DNA from: Schistocerca nitens
Taxonomy: Eukaryota; Arthropoda; Insecta; Orthoptera; Acrididae
Length of the DNA: 64,000 nt
Direction of reading: 5' to 3'
NCBI RefSeq assembly: GCF_023898315.1
Contig: NC_064616.1
Span: forward strand, 703,109,389-703,173,388
Shown here piece after piece: positions 1 through 10,557 of this stretch. The position numbers and the translations under genes were made by a program. The stretch's first letter is position 1; the number at the start of each line of letters is the position of its first letter. The notes under the pieces were generated by a model that did not search any database, was not told the origin of the DNA, and saw only the letters and a program-made list of their open reading frames with translations.

Positions 1-400
1 GTGGTGCGCAGTGAAGCCAAAATGCCCAGGAATGCTTTCGGACGGAATCATTCTTTTGCGCGGTAACGCCCGCTCCCACACTGCCAATCGGACTGATGTA
101 AGGCTACATCGTTTTGGTTGGGAAACACTGGAACGTCATTCGTACCACCCGGATCTTTCACCGCGTAGTTTTCACACCTTTGGCGACATGAAGAAAGACA
201 TGCGTGGTTTGACAGTTTCATTTGAACGAGGAAGTGCAAGAGTGGATGCGAATGTGGATCCGTCAGAGGTTCATCGCGTTGTACGGAACATGAAGTGATC
301 GTCTCGTCTCCTAGTGGAATAAGTGTGTTAACGTAAGTGGTGATTCCTTTTGAACGGAAGCATTCCATGTTCCTGTTGTCGCAGGCGTTCGGTTTTCATT
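1..400 (+). pseudogene. mariner-family transposase, 3' fragment
   Basis: The open stretch 11-298 resembles the C-terminal half of a mariner transposase (cut-and-paste DNA transposition, nuclear). The usual LLHDNARPH block reads LLRGNARSH, so the second catalytic Asp is lost. The YSPDLSPCD block reads YHPDLSPRSF, so the third Asp is lost too. A recognisable FGDMKKDMRG motif follows. After the stop near 298, relics of the usual C-terminal tail can be read in shifted frames to about 400. The upstream part lies outside the window. This is a dead copy; family assignment is from motif order. Confidence 0.7.
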
Positions 401-1103
401 CGACAGCGTCTTAAAGAGCCATGATTGCATGTCACCACATTCCGATACCTCACTACTCTGATTATATGCAGACTAAAAGAAAACATCAAAATGTCAGGAA
501 AAATCACCCAATCACTTAAAAAATTATTAATGGAATAAAATCCTAAATAATTTACGACTGATTGCTACTTTCGCTCCAAAGAATATTTATATGTTCTTAG
601 CTCACATTTTTCCTTTGTAACAGCAGTTCAGTAGATGCTACGATACTGGAGGACATTTTTTTTTTCGGGAGACGTAGAAAAGTACAAGTTCTCAAGAACA
701 TAACTTACATTACAGGTTTTAAACCATCCCGTCTCACTTAATGTGGCTATCCCTTCACTAATCGCTTTCAGCTTTACTTTGGGTGTAAAAGGAAGGACGG
801 CATATTGTAGGGCAAAGAGAATGTTCAACATCCATTAACAATTTAACACTTTAACATAAACTCTCGGGTCGTAAAACACTGTCCTCCGGGTAATAGCTGC
901 TTTAACGTCGTCGCGTCCACGCAAGTAGCTTGATTACGTAAAGCACCTGTTCCAGTCCTGCATGATATTAAGCAATTCAGAAAGGAAAACTGACATTTGA
1001 AACTTACTTCCCTTTCCAAAATTAAATTTATTTGCTTCTTGAGCTACGTTATGCAGTATTTAGAAATACTTATCTGTATTTTTTGCAGTTTTCATTTGAA
1101 TGT
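401..1103. other. anonymous AT-rich DNA
   Basis: No gene, tRNA-like box or familiar repeat was recognised. Short open frames on both strands show no family motif. Confidence 0.5.
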
Positions 1104-1308
1104 GCCGCCCGGGGTGGTCGAGCGGTTCTGGGCGCTACAGTGTGGAACCGCGCTCCCGCTACGGTCCCAAGTTCGAATCCTGCCTCGGGCATGGATATGT
1201 GTGATGTCCTTAGGTTAGTTAGGTTCAAGTAGTTCTAAGTTCTAGGGGACTGATGACCTCAGAAGCTAAGTCCCATAGTGCTCAGAGTCATTTGAACCTT
1301 TTTTTTTT
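1104..1308 (+). mobile_element. SINE-A (tRNA-derived SINE), full length
   Basis: The head has an A box (GGTGGTCGAGCGG) and a B box (GTTCGAATCC), followed by the conserved body (GTTAGTTAGGTT, TAGTGCTCAGAG) and a terminal T run instead of poly-A. The flanking octamer ATTTGAAT occurs at 1094-1101 and 1309-1316, a target-site duplication. These non-coding elements depend on RNA polymerase III and a partner LINE. Confidence 0.93.
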
Positions 1309-1309
1309 A

Positions 1310-2877
1310 TTTGAATCTAAACAATTCTGTAATACAGAGAGATAGACTACTAACAACTAATAAACTGGCGATCAGTTGGCTTTCAAAATCTTTTCGTTTT
1401 CAACATACACAACAAATGGATTTATTTGACTTGTATGTCTTTCATCTTACAATTAGAGGAGCAGTTTGTTTCTACAGGTGAAAAAGACCCGAGAATAAGC
1501 AAATAAGCGACATCAAAATTAGTTACATACAACTAGATGCATTCTATTTAGCTATTCTCTTAAATAAATATTTTCTTCAGTCGATAGGTGGGACATTCTA
1601 TGGAAAAAAGAATGTGAAGTCCAAATCGTGGTGATTAGAGTCGGATTACTTCTTCAGTTAAACAAAGACGACGATGAGAAACGGCGGAGGTGTTAATGAA
1701 AATACCCATACAATATGCGTCTGAAGTTGCTTAGAGAAACGGTATTAAACATTATCAATGATGGTCGGACCGAGATCTGAGTTCAGATATTCGAAAATTT
1801 GGTCCTAGCGCCTTCACCCACATACGCACAAAGATCTGGACAAATTTGTCTGTGACGTTTCACAGGAAATCATCTCATTGTTCACGAAATCTGCTATAAA
1901 GAAACCTTGAAAAACAGAAATCAGGAAGTCAGAAATATGGTATGAAGTCACAACCTTCCGCCAATCCATTCGACAATATTTTTAATTAAGTAAATTAGGC
2001 CCCTGCTAATTTTTATATTTCACGTTACAGATACTGATGAAGTTTCATTTGCTGCAAGAGAAATTTTAGTTTTAATCCGGATCGACGCAACGGTCGACCG
2101 GGGAGAATTTTAATGCGTGGAAGATGGCGAACAACACAGCTCTGTTTTCATCTCGCCATTCCCTTTTCTCAGCTGCCGCCCGCTACAAACAGTACACTTA
2201 AGGCGGCGGCGCTGCCTCCGTAGAAATATTTTGCCGTAATGAGCGCGCCAGCTCATCTTGTGTTTGAGGTGTCATTACGGGCGGGCGCTGATTAAAAGCA
2301 CGCTGTTTTCATAACTGGCGAAGGTCGGCCCGGGTCTAGCGGGAGATGCTGAACCCCAGAATCCCAGTACAGCTAAACGCTCCCCCATTTGTTCCTGCTT
2401 ATAGCTGCTGAGTGGCTGCCGAAAACGAAGCATTTTGGAACAATACTTTGTTATCATTATAAAATTGGCGTCCATTAAATTAACGAAGAGCGCAGCTTAA
2501 GCTTAGGAATATCCTCCGAAATAGCGGCGAGCTGTCGTTTGTGTACGTTAGGTCCGCTTTGAACGAGCAATATGAGTGAACATTCTTTGTTTAGCGTCTC
2601 AGGTTCTACTTTAATTGTAACTATCGCACTTTTTTCTGTAAACAGTAAAAGATCGCATATTTGTGTGTATGTAAATAAAGCGTGGTCTTTCTGAAACTGT
2701 AAGTGGAGCTGCATTGAGACAGATCCAGTACTATGTATGTGTCAACAGGGTGTGTGTGTAAAAACGCAAAGCAGGATGGAGATACGTTGATGTCGCAGTC
2801 ACTTGAAATAGCTTGCGAAATAGATTACAGCAGCTGTCGTTAGACTTGCAGTTTGCTGCAAAACAGGAAAGAGTGAA

Positions 2878-2879
<2 letters not shown>
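1310..2879. other. anonymous DNA with a GC-rich island at 2085-2360
   Basis: No coding family was recognised. The sub-region 2085-2360 is clearly richer in G, C and CpG than its surroundings. It contains TAAT cores and an inverted CCGTAATGA / TCATTACGG pair about 30 bp apart (about 2233-2241 and 2272-2280). It could be a conserved non-coding element, a promoter-like island or part of an unknown repeat; nothing here decides. Confidence 0.3.

Positions 2880-2908
<29 letters not shown>
2880..2908. repeat. poly-T tract (29 T)
   Basis: An uninterrupted run of 29 T. On the minus strand it would be a poly-A tail, but no LINE body is recognisable upstream of such a tail. Confidence 0.95.
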
Positions 2909-2912
<4 letters not shown>

Positions 2913-3024
2913 GAAGCCATCAGTCACGGCTCCAATAGTGTGTGATCCATAATATACTGAGTGCCAACGTCAGTGCTGAAGTAGGGGATTTTCTCCGCCC
3001 TGGGACGGCGTGTTTGTGTTGTCC

Positions 3025-3045
3025 TCATCATTTCATCATCATCAT

Positions 3046-3092
<47 letters not shown>
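3025..3092. repeat. (ATC)n microsatellite
   Basis: About 22 near-perfect ATC triplets, with two small interruptions near the start. Confidence 0.97.
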
Positions 3093-3540
3093 TAGTGACA
3101 GTGGCTAGACTGGACGTTGTAAACATTGCGACTTTGTACGGGCGCAGATGACCGCGCAGATGACGGCGCAGTTGAGCGCCCTACAAACCAAACATCAACA
3201 TCATCGATGCTGAAGTAAAGCAAAGCAAGACTCGGGAGTAAGTTTCTGAGAAGATTCATTTTGTGGTCTAGTGCACTGCAGCTGTAGGTGAATACTTTCA
3301 GTGATTTCCATTATAGTAATAAATAACGTCATGTCACATTGTCCTGCGTACGTAATAGAGCTAAAATAGGAAAGAAATTCGCAAAATTTATGAGATGTTA
3401 TTTGATGACTTAGGCATCGGGATATCGACAAAATGCATGATCATCCTCGTGGCTGAAACATGCCACTCTTCATCTTGCTAATATACAGCTGCGATTGATT
3501 GGCGACTCCATGGAGTGCTGTGTGCACAACGACCATATAT

Positions 3541-3985
3541 GTTAAATTAAAAGGAAGGTCCGCCCGCATCTCGTGGTCGTGCGGTAGCGTTCTCGCTTCC
3601 CACGCCCGGGTTCCCGGGTTCGATTCCCGGCGGGGTCAGGGATTTTCTCTGCCTCGTGATGGCTGGGTGTTGTGTGCTGTCCTTAGGTTAGTTAGGTTTA
3701 AGTAGTTCTAAGTTCTAGGGGACTGATGACCATAGATGTTAAGTCCCATAGTGCTCAGAGCCATTTGAACCCAAAAGGAAGGTCAGCGCTGGTCGTAATA
3801 TTGATGTTTTATTGATAGCAGAATCGATTTTCGATCACATGGTGATCATCTTCAGTGCTGTACTATACAGTGTCTGAGTTTAATTTGTAGAGCACTTAAG
3901 ATGATCACCATGTGATCGAAAATCGATTATGCTATCAATGAAACATCAATATTACGGCCAACGCTGACCATCCTTTTAATTTAAC
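3541..3985. mobile_element. palindromic MITE with long inverted arms, interrupted by a SINE
   Basis: The left arm (3541-3560, resuming 3785-3858) and right arm (about 3895-3985) are near-perfect reverse complements over about 90 bp once the SINE at 3561-3772 is removed. Shared blocks include AATATTGATGTTT, AATCGATTTTCGATCACATG and GTGATCATCTT. The loop is about 40 bp. Both ends carry TTAA, which suggests a TTAA-targeting family (piggyBac or Kolobok type), though the arm ends do not match a family I can name. There is no coding capacity. Confidence 0.8.
3561..3772 (+). mobile_element. SINE-B (alternative tRNA head on SINE-A body)
   Basis: The head differs from SINE-A: A box GTGGTCGTGCGGTAGCG, B box GGTTCGATTCC, then GGCGGGGTCAGGG. 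The body is that of SINE-A. The perfect 12-bp duplication AAAAGGAAGGTC lies at 3549-3560 and 3773-3784. It is inserted in the left arm of a palindromic MITE and so is younger than it. Confidence 0.93.
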
Positions 3986-3989
3986 AGTT

Positions 3990-5030
3990 GCGATTATTGT
4001 TCCCTTAAAAATTTGAGGTAGCCTGACCGGTCAATCGCGCGATGATAGATAAAGAAAAAGTATCAGTTTAAGACAAACAACGTTATTGCGAACAACGACT
4101 GAATCGAAATTAACGGAGACAACCGTTTGTGGATCAGTCTGATAGTAGTCAGAGAATTTGCGGATTCTTCATGGTGCGAACTAATAAATTAGTTTGTTAT
4201 GTCTGTAGCGTTTACGCAGTAGGGTAGGCAGTAGAATAGCTTTCAAAATCTGTCTTACTACTGCCTTGAGCTGCTGGTAATATGATATTTTTCAAATACA
4301 TAAGAACTATGGGGCACTAACTCCTGAAAATATATTAGTATATGTTTTGGCATTCTGGAGCACTGTCCTCACATTTGTGACATCACGTGATCCAGGCCAG
4401 TGCCCTATACATGTCACAATCCACGCGCCTTCCCTGTGAAGTGAGCAGTCAAGCCAATTTACTTATGACGTCATTCAAATTCAAAGAAGCCACACCATAT
4501 TTCTTGGACTGGCGGCGTCCATTATAACCCACAGCTATTCACGGTGCAGTACTGTAGCTACCATTAACATGAAACAGCCAGTCACAGTGTAGCCACTCAT
4601 CTTGGCTATGTTCAAATGTGGCTTAATGGTTGAATTATTTGCGCCCGTTCAAAATTATTTCCTATATATGAGCATCTTTCAGGTGTAACCAGCTTCACCA
4701 GAGATAGTATGTTCAGTAATTGCAATAATATGAAAGAATGGACAGTTCGTAATCCATACGCTGCAGTTGTGAAAAAGCTATTACCGCAGATTTCCATGGA
4801 ACTTGTGGACGAAGTTAATGTCAAGTCAGTGTCAAACAGGCCAGTGTAAGCTTTCTCTCCAGCTAACTGCCCAGTCTGCAATGTCTTTCGGATGGACACA
4901 CTCTCTCTTTTATAAGAGTTACGATTCGATTTCGATGGACGTATGCGAATCCAAACGTGCGGTTATTGCTTGTGAAGACTTGCATCGGACGTTCACAGAA
5001 AAATAATCAGTAAGAAGAGTTCATATTTCG
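3990..5030. other. anonymous DNA
   Basis: No repeat or gene family recognised. Weak open frames near 4612-5006 have no motif; they might be the eroded upstream part of the transposase remnant that follows. Confidence 0.35.
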
Positions 5031-5032
5031 TG

Positions 5033-5215
5033 GGCAGCTCGCTCACTTGACCTGACCCAACTCGCTTTTCTTCTTGTGTGGCTGCGTCGGAAATCTAGTG
5101 TACGAGACACCTACCGAGATCTCAAAGGATCTTTCGACAGGAATTCTCGGTGGCTGTGCTGTTGTTCGAAAGACACCCAATTTGAACGTCTGTTAGGTAC
5201 ACGTTGCACAGCTAA
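5033..5215 (+). pseudogene. DUF4817-type mariner-like transposase, C-terminal scrap
   Basis: One frame gives WAARSLDLTQLAF; after a frameshift the next gives FLCGCVGNLVYETPTEISKDL. Together they match the ARSPDLTPLDFFLWG...VYETP block around the last catalytic Asp of the DUF4817-associated mariner-like transposases. Only this region is readable. Confidence 0.55.
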
Positions 5216-5239
5216 ACAGAAGTGAGTCAATGTTGATCT

Positions 5240-6130
5240 GTAACATCGTTAGCAGGCCAACAGAAGATTTTAAATTTACAGTTTTACGCTTATAATTTTT
5301 GTTTCTGCCATTAGCACACTTGGAATTTCTGTGTCAAATACGAGTAGGTGCATTTGTCATTTTCAATCATCTCTGAATCCTTACGGTACCATCTTGTACA
5401 CCAGTCTGAAGGACTACTGTAACCAATCGGAAGAGACGTTCACATGACACGGAAAAATTATCAGGAAAACGACAATTAAACAATGTCCCACTAGATCCGT
5501 CTGCTAGCCAGTATTTTAGGATTTGAACATGGAGCTCTTGGCGCGTGGTGTACAAGAGGACAAAGCTGTGCCGCTGGCCATAGATTGAGCCGAACAACTG
5601 CTTGTGTTCGATGGAGGCAGTAGCAAAGATGGTGATAGGCATCTCTAAATCTTGATCTTCTAATCAGAATAGTCAAATATGCCGCGACCTTCATGTTTCT
5701 AAAGTATGACGTAGTACTGAGAGTTGGAAATGCACCACTTAAATAACGCAAAGAAATTCACTTTCTAGGAAATTAACTCGAAAAGTACTGAAACTTAATG
5801 ACTTGACTTGAATTTGCGTTAATACGATATGAGATTTCATTTGGTTCCAGGTCAAATCACGCTACACCATAGTTGTGTACTAAAATCAATAGTGTGCTAC
5901 GAACCCAGTGTTTTGGCACACAAGTTTACTACTTCTACTATTACTACAACTACTACAATCAGTATTCCAATCACTTCGCCCATGGCAGTTTAGAAAGTTC
6001 AGAGGGATTGTTGCTATCTAATAGTGCACACAAAACCTCCGAATATGATTTGTTAATAACAACAAACGGTTAAACCTTTTCAGTTGTTAATTAGGGGACA
6101 AAGAGGAAATTAGTAGCTAAGAGATCGAGT
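5240..6130. other. anonymous DNA
   Basis: No family recognised. A minus open frame at 5367-5642 (91 aa) has no recognisable motif. A loose TAC-rich stretch sits at about 5927-5960. Confidence 0.4.

Positions 6131-6131
<1 letters not shown>

Positions 6132-6208
<77 letters not shown>
6132..6208. repeat. compound (CA)n(GA)n microsatellite
   Basis: About 17 CA dinucleotides followed directly by about 21 GA dinucleotides, both uninterrupted. Confidence 0.97.
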
Positions 6209-6211
<3 letters not shown>

Positions 6212-6639
6212 GGAATTCATTTCTAACAATAGAAGGGAAACCAAACAGAAAATATTTCACAGAATAAATGAAGGAATTGAGACACTTTAATAAGGGCAAA
6301 CTGGGTTTATCCAAATATTCTCAGAAGACTAAAATATTTTCAGGCAAAAATGACACATTCTGCATACGTATGCAGGATGAAGACACCAGCATGTGACTGT
6401 GGATATGAGAAAGACACTCCACAAATTCTCACGTTCAAGTGAGTCATGTCCTATTTGGTTGTTTTTAGATGTCGAAGTGCTCTAAGAAACACAAGACATA
6501 CAATATCTGATCAAGAGAATTTAAATACTCGTATGTAATGCGGAATTGATCGCTAAATGACACGGGAAGTGGACCCGCCACTATTAAAGGAGTCGGAGTA
6601 TTGTGTTGTTAGCAGAAAGGCAGTAACAGTAGAATGGGT

Positions 6640-7665
6640 CGGTCAGGACAGCTTCGAACGTGAACTAGTCACTGGATGCACATGAATAACAAATCCATCA
6701 AAGACATTTCAACAATCCTTCTAAAGCTTCACAAATCTTCGGTATGTGATGTGATTGCGGAGTCGGAAAGCGAAGGAACAAGCCACAGATAAACCAAGAC
6801 AAGGCTGGCCTCATGTAGTGACTGACAGAGACCGACGAGTACTGCGAAATTTGGTTGTAAAAGCTCTCTTGAGATCAGCGAAAGGAATCACTCGTGAATT
6901 CCAAACTGCCACCAGCAGTCCAGCTAGCACAATGAATGGACGTAGGGAGCTAAAAATAGGGTACAATGGTCGAACATCTCCTCATAAACACTCGTCTCTG
7001 TGGTTATGGCCAAGTGACGCTTGAGATGGTGCAAAGGCAATCCACTGGACAATGGATGGCTGTGAACTCGTGAAGAATGACGCTATACCCTGTGGCGATC
7101 CGATGGAAGCGTCTGAGTCTGGCGAATGTCTCAAGAACGTTACTTGTATCATGTGTAGTGCCAACAGTGGAGTACAGAAGAGGCTGTGTTCCAGTATGGG
7201 GCTTTTTTTGTAATCGTTAGGATGTGGTTCTTTTACTGTAATTAAGAAAGCTCTAAATTGGGAAGAGTATGAACATATTTGGCAGCACTGTGTGCTACGT
7301 ATAGCAGAGGAACAATTCGGAGACGGTGATTGATTGTGTCAGCATGACAATGTATCTTATCATAAAGCATCATGTGTGAGGCTATGGTTCGTAGACAAAA
7401 CATTCCTGAAATGGTCCGTCATGCTCACAGGCCGTACCTGGACCCAGTGGAACACATGTGGGGTGATTTAAAACGTCGATTTCGCTCCAGACCCTAGCGC
7501 CCAACATCACTACCTTCTCCGGTTTCGCTGCTTCAAGAAGAATGGGCTGCCATTCCTCCACAGATATTCAGGCGTCTCACTGAAAGTGTCCCCAACAGAG
7601 TTCAAGCCGTCATAAAGACTAATGGTGGACACACCATATTTAATGACCACGAATAAGTTTCCCGA
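6640..7665 (+). pseudogene. Tc1-like transposase remnant
   Basis: The open part 6755-7024 carries the HTH-linker signature VTDRDRRVLRNL and GITREFQTA of Tc1-like transposases. Downstream, in shifting frames, are a QHDN-type block (second Asp) near 7345, DPVEHMWGDLKRRF near 7450 (the SPDLNPIEHLWD block with the catalytic Glu), and a C-terminal NRVQAVIKTNGGHT near 7600. Several stops and frameshifts make it inactive. No clear terminal repeats were found. Confidence 0.75.
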
Positions 7666-7699
7666 TATTTTTGATCTGGTAATGTACTTGCTATGTAAG

Positions 7700-9090
7700 A
7701 AACAAGTCGTAGTTCATAAAACTATACATACTGACTGATATCTAGAGAAAAACTTAAGATGCGTTGTTAGGAATGAATAGTCTGTTACAGGCTATGTGAG
7801 AGAAAATATGTGGAAAGAGCCCCCCTCAATTTTAAGAGAAAAAAATATCATGTTGCACACGGTGTGATCCATTGCAAGTGTGGGACAGGTCCGCCACCTC
7901 GCGAGCTGGTGCATGAATCCAAATTAAAATACTTGACAGTGACGAAGACCTTATGTGATTAAGTAGCTCACGAATGTATAGACGCCTCAAAACACAAGAC
8001 GCGTCAGATACTCTTACGGATTAGAAATAGTTAAGGACTCATAATAAACTTGACACGTATGTGGAAACTGTCAGAGTGATTCTGTCATGAAGCAGAAGCT
8101 CGTGCAGGGGAGAGCGCGAACCTCACTGCGTCGCGGCGTCACAAGGAAAGAGGGCAACATTAAACCGACAATTACGCACTTCATGCGGATTACCGCGAGG
8201 TGAGATAATCTGCCTGTTTTGGCTGGTCTGACAACCCTCAAGTACAGATTAATAATACCGGCAGTGGGAGAGACTACGAATGAGAATGGTTGAAGCTAGG
8301 ACGTAGACTTATCGGGTAGTAGAGATATTAGTGTTGTTGCTAGGAGCCTATAAATCATCTCAACAATTTTTACAACTATAAAACTGAATGAAGTCAGCGT
8401 TCTTTAAGAAATAAATGTGCGCTGCCATTGTAGGCTAGGTTTGTGTTTAATAAAATATAGACACTACTGGCGGTGTTGGCTTATGGTAAAGCCCACCTCA
8501 CTATGAAGGCGACAGTAACACGATGATACAAGCTTGTCGAGACTAGCTGGACAAAATAAGTTCGCCCTGTGACTCAAAACACAACAATGGAGGCTGTAAT
8601 ACAAATTTGTCAAAGTCTGTGTATTACAGTAATCGAAAATGTGTAGTGTAGTCCACCGGCATCGCTCATTTAAGGTACATGTCAGTTTCTGTCATAATTG
8701 GTCAAATTTCTACATCAGATAAAGGACGCGTTCACTGCCTAATCATCTCACTTGTGTAACTTGTTGACAATACCTCTCTTCCGACGGCGGTAGTCTTACT
8801 CTGTGACGCAAACGCGGAAAACTTAAATCTCGATCAGTATAGGCGTTTGAACCCGGACCGCAGTAAGACGTTTCGTAGACTTGGGTAGTTCTTGGTGGCA
8901 CGCACAATTTTTCCTGGACGGGTTCGTTACGAGAGTCACGAATGTATTGAACAGAACTTTTCTCAGAAACTGGATGGGGATTAAAATTCGCTTAGCCCAC
9001 GAAACACAGGAATATCATTTTCCCACACACCCATCTTCAGAAGCGCAACCATTCACAAGAATCCCAACCAGCCAGGAACACAGCAAATAA
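7700..9090. other. anonymous DNA
   Basis: No gene found. The GC-richer stretch at 8100-8220 looks like an interspersed repeat I cannot name. The 69-aa frame at 8881-9090 shows no family signature. Confidence 0.35.
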
Positions 9091-9094
9091 AACC

Positions 9095-9172
9095 AATTAA
9101 GGAAGGATAGTTATACAACAATCAGTTGCTATGGGCTGTGACTGATTGCAGTGCTCCTATCCTTCTTTAATT
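9095..9172. repeat. two-tier hairpin
   Basis: An outer inverted pair AATTAAGGAAGGATAG (9095-9110) and CTATCCTTCTTTAATT (9157-9172) encloses an inner pair CAATCAGT (about 9119-9126) and ACTGATTG (about 9141-9148). It may be a miniature inverted-repeat element or a structured fragment. Confidence 0.6.
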
Positions 9173-9179
9173 ACTCTAC

Positions 9180-10326
9180 AGTTGCTGTGCACATAGGTTC
9201 CTTCTGGAATCAAAGTTGGTTAAATAAGGTCAGTTCCGCTACAAGACACAGACATAAAGCTCTGTTCATTAAACACAGTTCCAAAAGTGATCTACAGACG
9301 CTCAAGTCAAAAGCTTCTGAAAATGAGTATGAAGCAAACATTTTAGGTAAACTGAACTAAAAACACTGAAATAAAAATGAAAGATATCTGTGAAAATATG
9401 AACAACTGTTACACAAAAGATACAGAACGCACATAAAAAAGCAGCACATACAACAACAGAGCAGGTCTCAGTGTTGCCGATATATTTCAGAACCCAGCTC
9501 TGAGAAGAGGAACGAATCGGATAAGTCACTACTGATAAGCTAACAAATTTCACAACCGACAAACGCAATATATTTTCTATTTATCACCTCATTTGCCAAA
9601 TTTTCAAGTTCAAATATACTGGATATACATGTTGGAATTTTGACGCAAGATACACAGATAGGTGTTTTTGTGCTGCATGATTCGCTGGAATCGCTCAGGC
9701 CTCCTGTTTGCAAGTTTTTCAATCGGACGCCACTTCGGCGAGCTCATACTATAATTAACATATGAGATGAAAAAGACAAAAAACCTATAGACGTATCAGT
9801 ATCTTCGTCAAAGGTACAAAATATTGAATAAAATTATCAGCAACCACACAGAGAATACTTTGGATTTTAGCCAATAAACGGAACAAGCTGGTTTTATAAG
9901 TAGCTATATCCCGTCGATCATTTTAAGTCATGAATGATATTATTCAATGGAACAGTGAGTACGACTTCCAACTATGCTTGAAATTCGTAGACGTTGAAAC
10001 GCTTTTGATTAAATTTCAACAAAATCTGTATGAGCAGTCCTTGGAAAGCTATCGCTGATTTAACCTGTGTTAGCAAATTGAAGAACATACATGCCAGTGC
10101 AACAGCTTCTATCCAGATAGTGGATAGTGGAAGATTTCTGAGTTAATTTGAACTGTTTGCTTGTATTGCACATAAACAACGCTATATCAATGAATTCATA
10201 GCACCAGTTGCTGTATTTTCGTAATTATCACGTTTTTGAATTTGCTGCTGTTGAAGACAGTGACCGAATGAACAGAAAAACATGTGAACAGAATAATAGG
10301 AGAACTGGTCTGGAGGGTTTTTCGGT
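9180..10326. other. anonymous AT-rich DNA
   Basis: No coding family, SINE box or tandem repeat seen. Minus open frames at 9302-9568 and 9540-9722 are low in information. Confidence 0.45.
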
Positions 10327-10341
10327 TAAGTCAACTAGGTT

Positions 10342-10542
10342 CAAAAATGGTTCAAATGGCTCTGAGCACTATGGGACTTAACATCTGTGGTCATCAGTCC
10401 CCTAGAACTTAGAACTACTTAAACCTAACTAACCTAAGGACAATACACACATCCATGCCCGAGGCAGGATTCGAACCTGCGACCGTAGCAGTCGCGCGGT
10501 TCCGGACTGAGCGCATAGAACCGCTAGACCACCGCGGCCGGC
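10342..10542 (-). mobile_element. SINE-A, full length
   Basis: A complete inverted copy with its B box at about 10472 (reading GGATTCGAACC) and the GCGGCCGGC head terminus. The perfect 15-bp target duplication TAAGTCAACTAGGTT at 10327-10341 and 10543-10557 marks both ends and indicates a recent insertion. Confidence 0.96.
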
Positions 10543-10557
10543 TAAGTCAACTAGGTT

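Noticed and set aside
5367..5642. 91-aa minus-strand frame as a piggyBac-type fragment
   Set aside because: Only vague composition; none of the catalytic motifs could be found.
6132..6208. Regulatory GAGA-factor site cluster
   Set aside because: It is a simple compound microsatellite; no other promoter feature nearby.
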